NCBI RefSeq assembly: GCF_023277925.1
Contig: NZ_CP063832.1
Span: 2,017,001 to 2,081,000, forward strand
Direction: 5' to 3'
Length of the DNA: 64,000 bases
Source of the DNA: Pseudomonas entomophila
GTDB taxonomy: Bacteria; Pseudomonadota; Gammaproteobacteria; Pseudomonadales; Pseudomonadaceae
The notes under the pieces: generated by a model
Databases searched by the model: none
What the model was told of the DNA's origin: nothing
What the model saw: the letters and a program-made list of their open reading frames with translations, nothing else
Shown here: positions 52,101-61,100 of the stretch, one piece after another
Layout: every line of letters begins with the position of its first letter
Numbering within the stretch: position 1 is the first letter of the stretch
Position numbers and translations under genes: made by a program

Positions 52101-54019
52101 AGGTCGTCGCCGAACACGTCGATGGCCGGAGCTGCCTCGGTGCGCTCCGAGGCTTGCAGGGCATCGTCCAGCAGGCAGGTGGCGACACCGTCGAAACCGC
52201 TGAAGCGTGCGAGCTGGTCAGCGGGTGCCAAGACCAGTTGCGCGCCGCTGTCTTCGAGCATCTGGCCCAGGCGTTCACGCGGGAACTGTGGGTCGAGGGC
52301 CACGTAGCAGGCGCCGGCCTTGAGCACGGCGAGCAGGCCGACCAGGGTTTCCAGGCGGCGCTCGGCGCTCAACGCCACCCGCGAACGGGGCGTTACACCG
52401 CGCTCGATCAAGCGCGCGGCCAAGTGATTGGCACGGGCGTCGAGGGCGGCATAGCTCAGCGAGCGCGGGCCGTCGACCAGTGCCAGGCGCTCGGGGTGCG
52501 CCGCGGCCTGGGCCGCGAAACGCTGGTGCAGCCAGGTGCTGGCTGCGGTTGCCGGCTCGGCCTGGGCGGGCACGATCGGCACTTCGAGGCGCAGCGCCTC
52601 GATGGCCTGGCCGGGCTCGGCCAGGGCCTGTTCCAGCAACCGCGCCCAGTGCTGGCCAAGGCGCTCGATGGTGGCGGCCTCGAACAGGTCGCAGGCGTAC
52701 AGCCACGATGCCTTGAGTTGTTCGCCCTGCTCCTCGGTGCTCAGGGTCAGGTCGAAACGGGCGAACTCGGTGGTCAGCTCCAGCGGCGCCAGTTCGACGC
52801 CGGGCAGTTGCCAGCTCACCGCTTCGCCACGGCTTGCCTGGTGATTGAACAGCACCTGGAACAGCGGCGTGCGGTCGAGGCTGCGCTGCGGTTGCAGGGC
52901 ATCGACCAGGTGTTCGAACGGCAGGTCCTGGTTGGCCTGGGCCTCCATCACCCGCTGGCGCACCTGGGCCAGTACCGCGCTGAAGGGCTGGCGGCCATCC
53001 AGCTCGACCTGCAGCACCTGGGTGTTGACGAAGAAGCCGATCAGCGCCTCGACTTCGGCGCGGGTGCGGTTGGCCACCGGCGTGCCGACCCGCACCACCT
53101 CGCTGCCGCTGTAGCGCAACAGCAGTACCTGCAAGCTGGCCAGCAGCACCATGAACGGCGTGCAGCCATGCTCGGCGGCGACCCGGCGCAGCGACGCGCC
53201 CAGGCCATCGGGCAAGGCCACGGCCAGCCGCGCGCCCTGCTGGCCACGGCGCGCCGGGCGTGGGTGATCGAACGGCAGCTCCAGCGCGTCGTCCGCCGCG
53301 CCCAGGCGCTCACGCCAGTAGCCCAGCTGGCGCTCGGCCTCGCCGGCCTCCAGCCACAGGCGCTGCCAACGGGCGTGGTCGGCGTACTGGATAGCCAGCG
53401 GTGCGACGTCGGCCTGGCTCTGGTAGTGCCCCAGCACCTCATTGACCAGGATTGGCATCGACCAGGCGTCGGTGACGATGTGGTGGGTGCAGAACACCAG
53501 CACCCACTCCGCCTCGCCGGTGCGCAGCAGGCTGGCGCGCAGCAACAGGTCGCGCTCCAGGTCGAACGGCCGTGCCGAGCGCTCGGCGATGGCCTCCTGC
53601 AAGTGCTGGGCGCCGGCCTGGCGCAGGTCCTGCTCGTCCACCTCGACATCGCGCAGGCCATGGATCACCTGCAGCACGCGCTGCTCGTCCTGGCGGAAGT
53701 TGGTGCGCAACGCTTCGTGGCGCGCCACCAGCGCCCGCAGGCTGCGTGCCAGGCGCTGGCGGTCGAAGTCACCGCGCACGCGCAGCAACGCCGGCTGGTT
53801 GTAGGCGCTGGACTGCGGGTCGAGCTGCCACAGCAGCCACAGGCGCTGCTGGGCGAACGACGCCTGCACCGGCTGGTCGTCCTCGCGTGCCGGGATCGGC
53901 AGCAAGTCGAACGACAACCCCTGTTCACGCATGCGCCCTTGCAGCGCCTTCTGCTCCTGCGGGGCCAGGGCGGCGAAGCGCCTGGCCAGGGCCTGCATGC
54001 GGTCGGACAGCTGGGTCAT
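46187..54019 (-). CDS. pyoverdine NRPS: C-A(Asp)-T-E-C-A-T
   Basis: A 2610-residue two-module synthetase. Domains: C (HHIVTDAWS near 183), A (FTSGSTGRPK near 653), T (LGGDSIVAIQ near 1030), E (HHLVVDGVSW near 1213), C (HHILMDGWSS near 1683), A (near 2150) and T (LGGHSLLATQ near 2540), with a short C-terminal helical tail. The first A-domain code read by hand is DLTKVGHVGK, the standard aspartate code with one conservative change. The E domain makes it D-Asp in the peptide. The second code reads DPENIGAVTK, which I cannot assign; an ornithine- or lysine-derived residue is possible. It starts by ATGA overlap with the preceding synthetase (54016-54019) and ends 14 bp before the next, so all are one operon. 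Confidence 0.93.
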   Translation of the reverse strand: MTQLSDRMQALARRFAALAPQEQKALQGRMREQGLSFDLLPIPAREDDQPVQASFAQQRLWLLWQLDPQSSAYNQPALLRVRGDFDRQRLARSLRALVARHEALRTNFRQDEQRVLQVIHGLRDVEVDEQDLRQAGAQHLQEAIAERSARPFDLERDLLLRASLLRTGEAEWVLVFCTHHIVTDAWSMPILVNEVLGHYQSQADVAPLAIQYADHARWQRLWLEAGEAERQLGYWRERLGAADDALELPFDHPRPARRGQQGARLAVALPDGLGASLRRVAAEHGCTPFMVLLASLQVLLLRYSGSEVVRVGTPVANRTRAEVEALIGFFVNTQVLQVELDGRQPFSAVLAQVRQRVMEAQANQDLPFEHLVDALQPQRSLDRTPLFQVLFNHQASRGEAVSWQLPGVELAPLELTTEFARFDLTLSTEEQGEQLKASWLYACDLFEAATIERLGQHWARLLEQALAEPGQAIEALRLEVPIVPAQAEPATAASTWLHQRFAAQAAAHPERLALVDGPRSLSYAALDARANHLAARLIERGVTPRSRVALSAERRLETLVGLLAVLKAGACYVALDPQFPRERLGQMLEDSGAQLVLAPADQLARFSGFDGVATCLLDDALQASERTEAAPAIDVFGDDLAYVIFTSGSTGRPKAVGVGHGALANYLDGIEQRLPLADVRSMALVSTLAADLGHTVLFGALATGRTLHLVDADTAVDGQAFAAYMREHAVDALKIVPSHLGALLAGDNAAVLPRRCLVLGGEASPPALLQRIRALAPQCRLANHYGPTETTVGAFTCQLDDVRVAPPLGAPLPNLRAHVLDAALNAAPVGGQGELYIGGAGLARGYLGQPGLTAERFVPDPFGAAGQRLYRTGDRVRQYADGALRYQGRADQQLKIRGYRVEPGEIERQLLAHPAVGECVVLGQPGANGLQLVAYVVAKGAEVVAADALKAFLRERVSAHQVPAHVLALAALPLTANGKLDRRALPLPQARAVAGEADQGNAREQRIVQLWEGILRRGQIGLEDNFFELGGDSIVAIQLVSRARAAGIDFSARDVFEHQTVRSLAAHARFDQARQVVEQGPVEGPCVLLPIQQAFFAAAPVAPEHWNQSLLLQPRQPLDGERLGRALEQLWRHHDALRSRFSQGAEGWQADLGPADQPVAALLWPRECAAADELQALLEQAQRSFDLARGDVVRGVLATLADGSQRLLLCAHHLVVDGVSWRVLLEDLQACYEALGEGRVATLPARGASVQQWGAALAEWARAEPQRATLDYWLAQLPAPGERLPGMLNEGPAFSRDRGVATTRLAADVTADLLQRAAAAYRTQVNDLLLTALACVLCRWTGQASVSLQLEGHGREDLGDGLDLSRTLGWFTSLFPVRLSAAADPAVAIKQVKEQLRAVPGRGLGFAALKYLGDSADRERLQARQTPRITFNYLGQVDGTFAEDALLRPAPEDKGAERDPAAALGNWLTVSGQVYQGVLALEWTFSTRMFDPSEIQGLADAYAEALARLVSHCLDTREGALTPSDVPLAGLDQAALDALPLNPREVVDLYPLSPMQQGMLFHSLYQAQSGAYINQLHVAVEGLDVERLRQAWERTVQAHDILRSGFLWGDQQVQPLQVVQREAALDLLVLDWRGRADLDAALQALCAEQRATAFDLRRAPLLRLRLVRTDEARHVLVYTHHHILMDGWSSAQVMGEVMQRYHGQAPLQATQPYREYIRWLQAQDPAAAEAYWLGQLAPLQAPTRLLDSLVGQGGLHEGMAHLDKALDVAQTRRLEAFAREQRVTLNTLVQGAWTLLLQRLTGQDTVCFGVTVAGRPAQLPGIEQQIGLFINTLPMVASPSPAQALGDWLRALQAANLAMREHEHTPLYDIQRWAGQGGEALFDHILVFENFPMAEALEQAGGELRFGEVHQHERTNYPLTVAAGLGQTLQLQFSHDLAALSGTAAQALADQLCTLLLAMANSPAQALGELALLDAPQAARRLAQERLRVDEGNDLMPVHLRLQAQAARTPQACALICGEERLSYGELNRRANRLAHALRARGVGTETLVGISLARGAELVVAVLAVLKAGAGYVPLDPDYPQERLLAMVEDSAIGLLLGGQDQVRRFAACPVPALDLDAPLEHTDETDLPWTGLVDSLAYVIFTSGSTGRPKGVAISHRVLARHTDAAIDMLGLTASDRVLQFATFNFDPFVEQLFSTLAVGATLVMRGQAVWSSTAFVEAVTQHGLSVANLSTAYWATIARDLAEGPAQALSSLRLVICGGEAMAASAVQDWARALQRPITLLNAYGPTEAAVTATVHDCTPWLAAAGSAPAVLPIGQALGGRALYLVDDQDLPVADHGRGEVCIGGELLARGYYGKPGLTAERFVPDPAGTPGSRRYRTGDLAWRDGDQALCYLGRGDQQVKIRGFRVEPAEIEERLLQHAQVREAVVQVHGAAGGPQLVGYLVLDGAVEEGVLKAWVAARLPGYMVPARLMVLERLPTSPNGKLDRRALPAPEAQAARTHRAPQDDLQQQVAAIWQQVLQAEQVGLDDNFFELGGHSLLATQVIVRLRGQLGVEVTLETLFLSGTLEAFCDHVRDLRGAARPVEDELAKSLEALKRLSSAELEKLIS

Positions 54020-57000
54020 ACGTCCTCCACCGCATCGAACAGCGCTTCCAGGGCATCGGCCTTGGCGTCGCTGGCGCCGGAGCCGCGGTGTCGCTCGACC
54101 TGCTCGGCCAGCAAGGCCACGGTCTCGCCCTCGAAGAACACCCGCAGCGGCAGGTCCAGGTTCAACTGCGCCTGCACGTGCGAACGGATGCGCGTGGCCA
54201 GCAGCGAGTGGCCGCCCAGGGCGAAGAAGTTGTCGTGCACACCGACCCGCTCCAGTTGCAGGGCCTCCTGCCAGATCTGCGCCAGGGTCGCTTCCAGTTC
54301 GTTACGCGGTGCCTGGTACTCGCGGCTCTCGGCCTGCACGGCAGCCAGCGCGTTGCGGTCGAGCTTGCCGTTGGGGGTCAGCGGCAAGCGCTCGAGCGCC
54401 CGCAGGTAGGCCGGCACCATGTACTCCGGCAGCTGTTCGCGCAGGCGCTCCAACAGCTGGATCTCCACGCCACCCGCGGCAGTTTCGGCCAGCACCACGA
54501 ACGCCGCCAGTTGGGCGCCGCCACCGGTCTGGCGCACGACGACCGCCGCCTCGCGCACATCCGGCAACTGCGCCAGGCGCGCCTCGATCTCGCCCAATTC
54601 AACGCGGAAACCGCGCAGCTTGAGCTGGTAATCCAGGCGCCCGAGGTAGTCCAGGGTCGCGTCGGTGCCCGGGCTGACCCGGTCGCCAGTGCGGTACAGG
54701 CGCTCGCCCGGGGTGCGGGCGAACGGGTCGGGCACGAAGCGGCTGGCGGTCAGGCTGGGCCGCTGCAGGTAGCCCCGGGCCAGGCCCGGGCCGCCGACGA
54801 ACAGCTCGCCTTCACGGCCGAAGCCGGCCAGTTCGCCGTCGCGGTCCAGCACCCGCAGGCGCGCGCCGGCAATGGCGCCGCCGATCGAGATACGCGCGTG
54901 GGGCGGTTGCGGCTCCACGGCATGGGCCGAGCACCATACCGCGCTCTCCGACGGCCCGTATTCGTTGACCAGCAAGGTCTGCGGCAGACGCTGGCAATGG
55001 GCGGCCGGCAGGTCCACCGGGCAGGCTTCGCCGGCCACGATCACACAGGCCAGCTCGGGCTGGCGCAGGTGTTCGAGGATCTGCGCGTAGAACGACGGCA
55101 AGGCCAGGAAGTGGCTGATCGCCTCGCCTTCGACCAGTGCCGCCAGGCGCGCCGGGTCCTTGTGCGCCTCCTCTTCGGGCAGGTACAGCGTGCCGCCCTG
55201 CCCCAGGGTCCAGAAGATCCCGGCCACGGAACTGTCGAAGGAGAACGACGACAGCATCAGGAAGCGCCGCAGCGGCGCCTGGTAGAACGCCGCCCGGGCA
55301 CGGGTCGAGGCGCAGGCGTTGGCATGGCTGATCATCACGCCCTTGGGCTTGCCGGTGGAGCCGGAGGTGTAGATCACGTAGGCCAGGTTAGCGGCGCTGA
55401 TGGGCGCGTGCGGCGCCTCGGCCTGGGCGGGTGGCAGGCCGCCTTCCAGGGCCAGGCGCTCGACGCCGTCGGCCACTTCGATGCCTTCGGCCAGCGATCG
55501 CAAGGTGATCAGGCAGTGGGCCTTGGCGTCGTGAAGCATGAACGACAGGCGATCGGCCGGGTAGCTGGGGTCCAGCGGCAGGTAGGCGCCGCCGGCCTTG
55601 AGGATGGCCAGCAGGGTGACGACGATTTCCACCGAACGCTCGCCATACACCGCTACCACGCTGTCGGCACAGACGCCGCGCTGGCGCAGGACGGCGGCCA
55701 GGCCATTGGCGCGCTGGTCGAGGGTGGCGTAGTCGAGGGTCTGCTCGCCCACCTGCAGGGCGATGTGCTGCGGCAGCTTGGCCGCAGCCTGCTCGAACAG
55801 GCCGTGCAGGGTCTGGCCTGGCACGCTATCCAGCGCATCGGTGCGGTCGAAGCACGCGAGTAATTGCGCCTGCTGTGCAGCGTCGACCGTGGCCAGGCGC
55901 GCCAGGGGTTGGTCGAGGTCCTTGGCCAATGCGCCGGCGAAGGTGTCGAACTGCGCCAGCCAGGCCGCCAGTTGCTCGACGGCGTAGCGGCCGGCCGGGC
56001 TGGACAGGCGCAACAACTGACCATCGCACCGCAACAGCAGCTTCTGCGCGCGCGGGCTGTCCAGTTCCAGCTGTACACGGTTGTCCGGCGCGGGGTCACG
56101 CAGACCGCAGGCATAGGCCGGCACGGCGGCTTCGCCAAGGTCGGCCTCGTCGAGGCAATCCAGCCAGGCACGGGCCTGGCTCAGTTGCCCTGCCAGGCCG
56201 GGCAATTGCTCGCCCAGGCCACGGGTGCTGTCGAAATTCAGTACCAGCGGCAGTTGCCGGGCGAAATGCCCCAGCGTCTGTTCGAGCTGTTCATTACGGC
56301 CATCGACCTCCAGCCCCAGCACCAGCCCGGGTTGCTGCCCCAGTTCGGCGAGGAACGCGCCCCACAGCAGGGCCAGGGCGTCTTCGCGCTCGACCTGCGC
56401 GGCCGCGACCAGCGCGTCCAGGGCGGCTGCCACGCCGTGACCTGCCTGCTCGGCCACCGGCACTTGCGCACCCGCCTGGCGCCGCTCGAACGGCAGCGGC
56501 AACGGCTGCGCCAGGTTGCTCAGCAGGCCGCGCCAGAAGGCCCGGCCTTCCAGGCCGATGGCCTCCTGCGCCAGGTCACCTTGCCAGGCGGCATAGTCGG
56601 CATACTGCAAGGCATCGAAGGGTTCCAGCGACGCGCCGCGCAACAGCTGCCCGAGCTCGTCGGCCAGTTGCCGCAGGGCCTGTTCGTCGGCGCTGGCCAG
56701 GGCCACGCCGAGCAACAACTGACCGGGGCACAGCGCGGCGACCAGCGGGTACTGCGCCAAACCCTGGGCCAGCCGATCGCGGGCCTGCTCCAGGGTATCG
56801 ACCGCCAGCACCTGCAGGCTGGCCTGCGGGTGAATCTCCTGGGCTGGCAGCTTCAGGCCAGGCACCTGCACATAGCGGGTACGCAGCACCTCGTGGCGCT
56901 CGCACAGGGTGCGCAGGGCCTGCTCCAAGGTCAGCAGGTTCAGCCCGGCGGGGGTTTCCATCAGCAGCCTGGCGGCCAGTGGCTGGCCCTGCTCGGCCTG

Positions 57001-57060
57001 GAGCACCAGCACTTGTTGCGCCGAGGCCTGGAAGATTTCTGCGGGGGTGCTGGCGGTCAT
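54016..57060 (-). CDS. pyoverdine NRPS with inactive condensation-like 'interface' domain: C*-A(His)-T
   Basis: A 1014-residue synthetase. The first 410 residues align with a C domain in general layout (ERHEVLRTRYVQ early, FDALQYADYAAWQGDL later), but the catalytic HHxxxDG is absent; the equivalent segment reads LLLGVALASADEQALRQLAD. The A domain (YTSGSTGKPKG near 568) has a hand-read code of DSALIAEVWK, close to the histidine code DSELTAEVCK. The T domain is LGGHSLLATR near 950. Condensation would be supplied in trans by the C domain that ends the preceding synthetase. In known siderophore systems such degenerate C ('interface') domains recruit a stand-alone beta-hydroxylase to the following module. 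The ATG at 57060 overlaps the hydroxylase stop (ATGA), which supports that pairing. Confidence 0.88.
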   Translation of the reverse strand: MTASTPAEIFQASAQQVLVLQAEQGQPLAARLLMETPAGLNLLTLEQALRTLCERHEVLRTRYVQVPGLKLPAQEIHPQASLQVLAVDTLEQARDRLAQGLAQYPLVAALCPGQLLLGVALASADEQALRQLADELGQLLRGASLEPFDALQYADYAAWQGDLAQEAIGLEGRAFWRGLLSNLAQPLPLPFERRQAGAQVPVAEQAGHGVAAALDALVAAAQVEREDALALLWGAFLAELGQQPGLVLGLEVDGRNEQLEQTLGHFARQLPLVLNFDSTRGLGEQLPGLAGQLSQARAWLDCLDEADLGEAAVPAYACGLRDPAPDNRVQLELDSPRAQKLLLRCDGQLLRLSSPAGRYAVEQLAAWLAQFDTFAGALAKDLDQPLARLATVDAAQQAQLLACFDRTDALDSVPGQTLHGLFEQAAAKLPQHIALQVGEQTLDYATLDQRANGLAAVLRQRGVCADSVVAVYGERSVEIVVTLLAILKAGGAYLPLDPSYPADRLSFMLHDAKAHCLITLRSLAEGIEVADGVERLALEGGLPPAQAEAPHAPISAANLAYVIYTSGSTGKPKGVMISHANACASTRARAAFYQAPLRRFLMLSSFSFDSSVAGIFWTLGQGGTLYLPEEEAHKDPARLAALVEGEAISHFLALPSFYAQILEHLRQPELACVIVAGEACPVDLPAAHCQRLPQTLLVNEYGPSESAVWCSAHAVEPQPPHARISIGGAIAGARLRVLDRDGELAGFGREGELFVGGPGLARGYLQRPSLTASRFVPDPFARTPGERLYRTGDRVSPGTDATLDYLGRLDYQLKLRGFRVELGEIEARLAQLPDVREAAVVVRQTGGGAQLAAFVVLAETAAGGVEIQLLERLREQLPEYMVPAYLRALERLPLTPNGKLDRNALAAVQAESREYQAPRNELEATLAQIWQEALQLERVGVHDNFFALGGHSLLATRIRSHVQAQLNLDLPLRVFFEGETVALLAEQVERHRGSGASDAKADALEALFDAVEDV

Positions 57061-58133
57061 GCTTGGACTCCTTGGCCCAGTGCCACTTCATGGCTCTTCA
57101 GCGGAATAGCCATGGCGGTGAGGATTTTTCGCGGCCCGGTGTAACCGTTGCGCGCGTGGATGGTGAGGATGTTGTCGAGGATCACCACGTCGCCCTTCTG
57201 CCAGGGGAACTCGACCATGACGTCGCGGTAGATCTGCTGCAGGTGGCGGATATGCGCCTCGGGGATCGGGCTGCCGTCGCCGTAGAAGGTGTTCTGCGGC
57301 AGGTCGTCGTCGGCGAATTCGGCGCGCAGGCTGTCGCGGATGCTTTCCGGCAGGGTCAGGGCGTTGAAGAAGGTGGCATGGTTGAACCACACCACTTCGC
57401 CGGTGCGCGGGTGGCGCACCATGGCCGGGCCTTTCTGCCGCGTGCGCAGGCGGTTGCCGGGCTTCCACTGCGGGGTGATGCCGATCTTCGCGCAGTAGGC
57501 CTCGACCTCGGCGCGGTCCTCGGTCTGGAACACGGTCTGCCACGGCAGGCCCATGCCGTCGCCATAGTTGCGCACGTAGAGCACCCCGCCCTTGCGTTCG
57601 AACGCCTCGCGCACCTCGGGGTCGATGCGCGGCAGGATCAGCCGGGTATCGCCGAACGGCGTCTCGCCGCCAGTGGGCGACGGCAGGTCACAGTAGAAGT
57701 ACAGGTGCAGCGGGAACACCGGCGAGTAGGAGTGCTCGTTGTGCGGAAAGATCCGCTCGGCAGACGGGTAGTCGGTGGAGCTGTAGACGTTCAGCGAGCG
57801 GGTGATCTGGGTCCGTGGCGAGGCGCGGAACAGGTACTCCAGGGCGCCGCCGGAGATCGCGTCGACGCACTGGTTGAACTCGTTGATGTCCTGCACCGCG
57901 AAGCCCCGGAACAGGAGGGTGGCGTGCTGGTCGAGCTTGCGCTCGATCAGTTCGCGGTTCTGCCCGGCCCACTGCGCCAGGCCCACGCCCGGCACCTTCG
58001 GCGTGCACAGCAACGGCAGGCTGCTGCCTTCGAACATCGGCGAGAATTCCACCAGGCTGTCCTGGTCCACGCTCAGACTCTTGCGCCGCCCCTTGGCCAG
58101 CATCGGTATGGCTTGCGCCTCGCTCTTGGACAT
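57057..58133 (-). CDS. SyrP-like Fe(II)/2-oxoglutarate amino acid beta-hydroxylase (TauD fold)
   Basis: A 358-residue TauD/SyrP-family dioxygenase. The iron-binding facial triad is visible as HNEHSYSP (H-x-E near residue 133) and the distal His in ILTIHARNGYTG (near 325), followed by the 2-oxoglutarate-binding Arg (GPRKIL). Siderophore members hydroxylate a T-domain-bound Asp or His at the beta carbon, making a bidentate iron ligand. It overlaps by ATGA with the synthetase that has an inactive C-like domain and a His-type A domain, so beta-hydroxyhistidine is the expected product. Hydroxylation of the Asp two genes on is the alternative. GAGAGGGAA precedes the ATG. Confidence 0.9.
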   Translation of the reverse strand: MSKSEAQAIPMLAKGRRKSLSVDQDSLVEFSPMFEGSSLPLLCTPKVPGVGLAQWAGQNRELIERKLDQHATLLFRGFAVQDINEFNQCVDAISGGALEYLFRASPRTQITRSLNVYSSTDYPSAERIFPHNEHSYSPVFPLHLYFYCDLPSPTGGETPFGDTRLILPRIDPEVREAFERKGGVLYVRNYGDGMGLPWQTVFQTEDRAEVEAYCAKIGITPQWKPGNRLRTRQKGPAMVRHPRTGEVVWFNHATFFNALTLPESIRDSLRAEFADDDLPQNTFYGDGSPIPEAHIRHLQQIYRDVMVEFPWQKGDVVILDNILTIHARNGYTGPRKILTAMAIPLKSHEVALGQGVQA

Positions 58134-58190
58134 TTCCCTCTCCCGTTCGGTGAAGCCGACGGCCAGGCAGGCCGCCGGCGATGACTGTGG

Positions 58191-61100
58191 CTACTGCAGC
58201 TCGACCCCGCGTGCGCGCCGGCGCATCGGATGCTGGGCCTTGAGCTGCGCCTGGCGCGCCTCGATGCGCGCCTGCGTGGCCGTGGCCTGGACCTGCGCGG
58301 CGTGGGCCAGCAGCTCGGCCAGCGGCGCCTCGGGCTGGGCCAGCAAGCGCTCGAACACCCCTTGCAGCTGGGCGAACAGGTCGGCCATGTCGCTGGCGGC
58401 GAACAGGCTGGCGTCGCACTTGAAGGCCGCGGTGAGGCGGTCGGCGCCGTTGACGAACTCGGCGATCAGGTCCAGCTCCGTGGCGCCCTGCCCGGCTTCG
58501 CGGCTGGTCACCTGCAAACCTTGCGGCGCCTGCATCGGCAGGCTGCCCTCCTGGTAGATGAACTTGATCGCGAACAACGGCGAACGCCCGGCCTGGCGTG
58601 GCAGGCGCAAGGCCTCGACCAAACGGTCGAAGGGCAGGTCCTGGTGGTCGGACGCGCCGATCACCACGTCGCGGCAGCGTTCCAGCCACTGCGCGCCACT
58701 GGCCTGCTCGTCCAGCTCAAGCTGCAGTACCAGTTGGTTAACGAAGAAGCCGACCATTTCTTCAACCCCAGCGTGGTTACGGTTGGCCACGTCGGTGCCC
58801 AGGCGCAGGCGGCGGCTGTCGCAACGCTGCGCCAGCACCAGCGCGAAGCCCGCCAGCAACAGCATGTACAGGGTCAGGCCACGGGCCTTGGCACAGGCGC
58901 GCAGGGCCTCGGCCAGGGGCGCCGGGAAGTCGAAGGCATGCACCTGGCAGGTGCCGCCGGCGACGCCAGGCTGGGCCGTGCCCGGCAGGCGCGTGAGGCG
59001 ATGGTCGTCGCCCAGGGTGCGCTGCCAGTAGTCCAGCTGGCGGCGCAGCTGCCCGGCCTGCAGCCATTGCCGCTGCCACACGGCGAAGTCGAGATACGCC
59101 AGGCCCGGCGCCGGCAGGCTCGCCGGCGTGGCGGCGACGGCGGCGTCGTAGAGGGCGACGAACTCGCGCAGCAGGATGCCGAACGACCAGTGGTCGGCGA
59201 CGATATGGTGCAAGGTCACCAGCAGCAGGTGCTGGCGGTCGGCCTGGCGCAGCAGGGCCACGCGCAGCAGCGGCCCGTTGACCAGGTCGAACGGGGCGCG
59301 GGCCTCGCGGTCCAGCGCCTCGGCCACGGCGGCCTCGCGCTGCGCCTCGGGCAGTTCGCGCAGGTCGTGCAGGGCGAACGGCAGCGTCATGTCCGGCTGC
59401 ACCTGCTGCCAGCTGTCGCCGCCGTCCTGGACGTAGGTGGTGCGCAGCACCGAATGGCGCGCCAGCAGGGCCTGGAACGCCTTGCGCACCGCGTCGACAT
59501 TCAACTCGCCATCGAGCTGCAAGGCCCGTGGGATGTTGTACATCGAGCTGTGCGGCTCCAGCTGCCAGAGGAACCACAGGCGTTGCTGGGCGAACGACAA
59601 CGGCTGGCGCTGGCGCGGATCGAGCGCTTGCAACACGGGGGCCGGCGCGCCTTGCCCCGGCGCCTCGGCGCGCTCGACGGCGGCGGCGAACTGCGCCAGG
59701 TCGCGGGCTTCGAACAGCACCCGCAGCGGCAGGTCAAACCCCAGGGTGTGGCGCACCCGGCTGATCACCTGGGTGGCCAGCAACGAGTGGCCGCCCAGGT
59801 CGAAGAAGTTGTCCTGCAAGCCGACTGCCGGCAGTTCCAGCACCTCGCACCACAGGCGCGCGAGCAGGCATTCCAGCTCGCTGCGCGGGGCCACGTGGGC
59901 CTGTTGCAACAGGCCCGTGTCAGGCGGCGGCAGGGCCTTGCGGTCGAGCTTGCCATTGGGCGTCAGCGGCAACGCCGCCAGCACCTGCCAGTGGGCCGGC
60001 TGCATGTAGTCCGGCAGGTCGGTGGCCAGCGCCGCGCGCAGCCCTTCGCACAGCTGGGCCTGGGCCTCGCGCTCGGCCAGCGGGCCCTGGCGCGGCACCA
60101 CGTAGGCCACCAGTTGCTGGCCGGACGGCCCCGGCACCGCGACCACCGCTGCCTCGGCGACCTCGCCCCGGGCCAGCAGGCGCGCTTCGATTTCTCCGGT
60201 CTCGACCCGGAAGCCACGGATCTTGACCTGGTGATCGACCCGGCCGATGTACTCCATCTGGCCGTCGGCCAGGCGCCGCACCAGGTCGCCACTGCGGTAC
60301 AGGCGCGCGCCCGGCGTGCTGGCGAACGGATCCGGGACGAAGCGTTCGGCGGTCATTGAAGGTCTTGCGTGGTAGCCACGGGCCAGGGCACAACCGCCGA
60401 TGTAGAGCTCGCCCACCAAACCATCCCCTTGCAACGCCAGGCCCTCGGTCAGCAGGTAGGCGCTGCGCCCGGCCACTGGCCGGCCGATCGGCGCGTAGGC
60501 CGAGGTGAAGCGGGTATCGCCTTCGGCCTCCCACAGGAACGGCGTGATCACCGTCTCGGTAGGGCCGTAGCCGTTGACGAGGTAGCGCGGCCGCAGCACT
60601 GCCTGGATCTGCTCGAAGCCTTCGCGGGGGAACGCCTCGCCGGCCACGTTGAACGAACGCACCGACGGCGCCCGCCCCTGGCCTGCGGCCAGCGCGGCCA
60701 TCTGGCAGGCGTACTGGGTGGGGAAATAGACCAGGCTGGCCTGCTCGCGCTCGATCACTGCCAGCGCCTGCTCGGTGCTCCACAGCCCTTCGCCGCGCAG
60801 GATGCAACGGGCGCCGCTGATCAGCGGCAACAGCCACTGCTCGGTGCCCCAGTCGAAGTTCAACGAGGCGAAGTGCAGGAAGCGGTCGGCGCTGTCGATG
60901 CGGTAGAAACGCTGCATGGTCAGCAAGTGGCGCAGCAGCGCGCCGTGTTCGAGCGCCACGCCCTTGGGGCGCCCGGTCGAACCGGAGGTGTACAGCAGGC
61001 ACAGCAGGTTGTGGCCGTCGAGCGCCACCTGCGGCGCGCCTGGGTCATCGCCCGCGCAGGCCAGTTGGTCAAGCCGCAGCAACCGCGCGTGACGCCCGGC

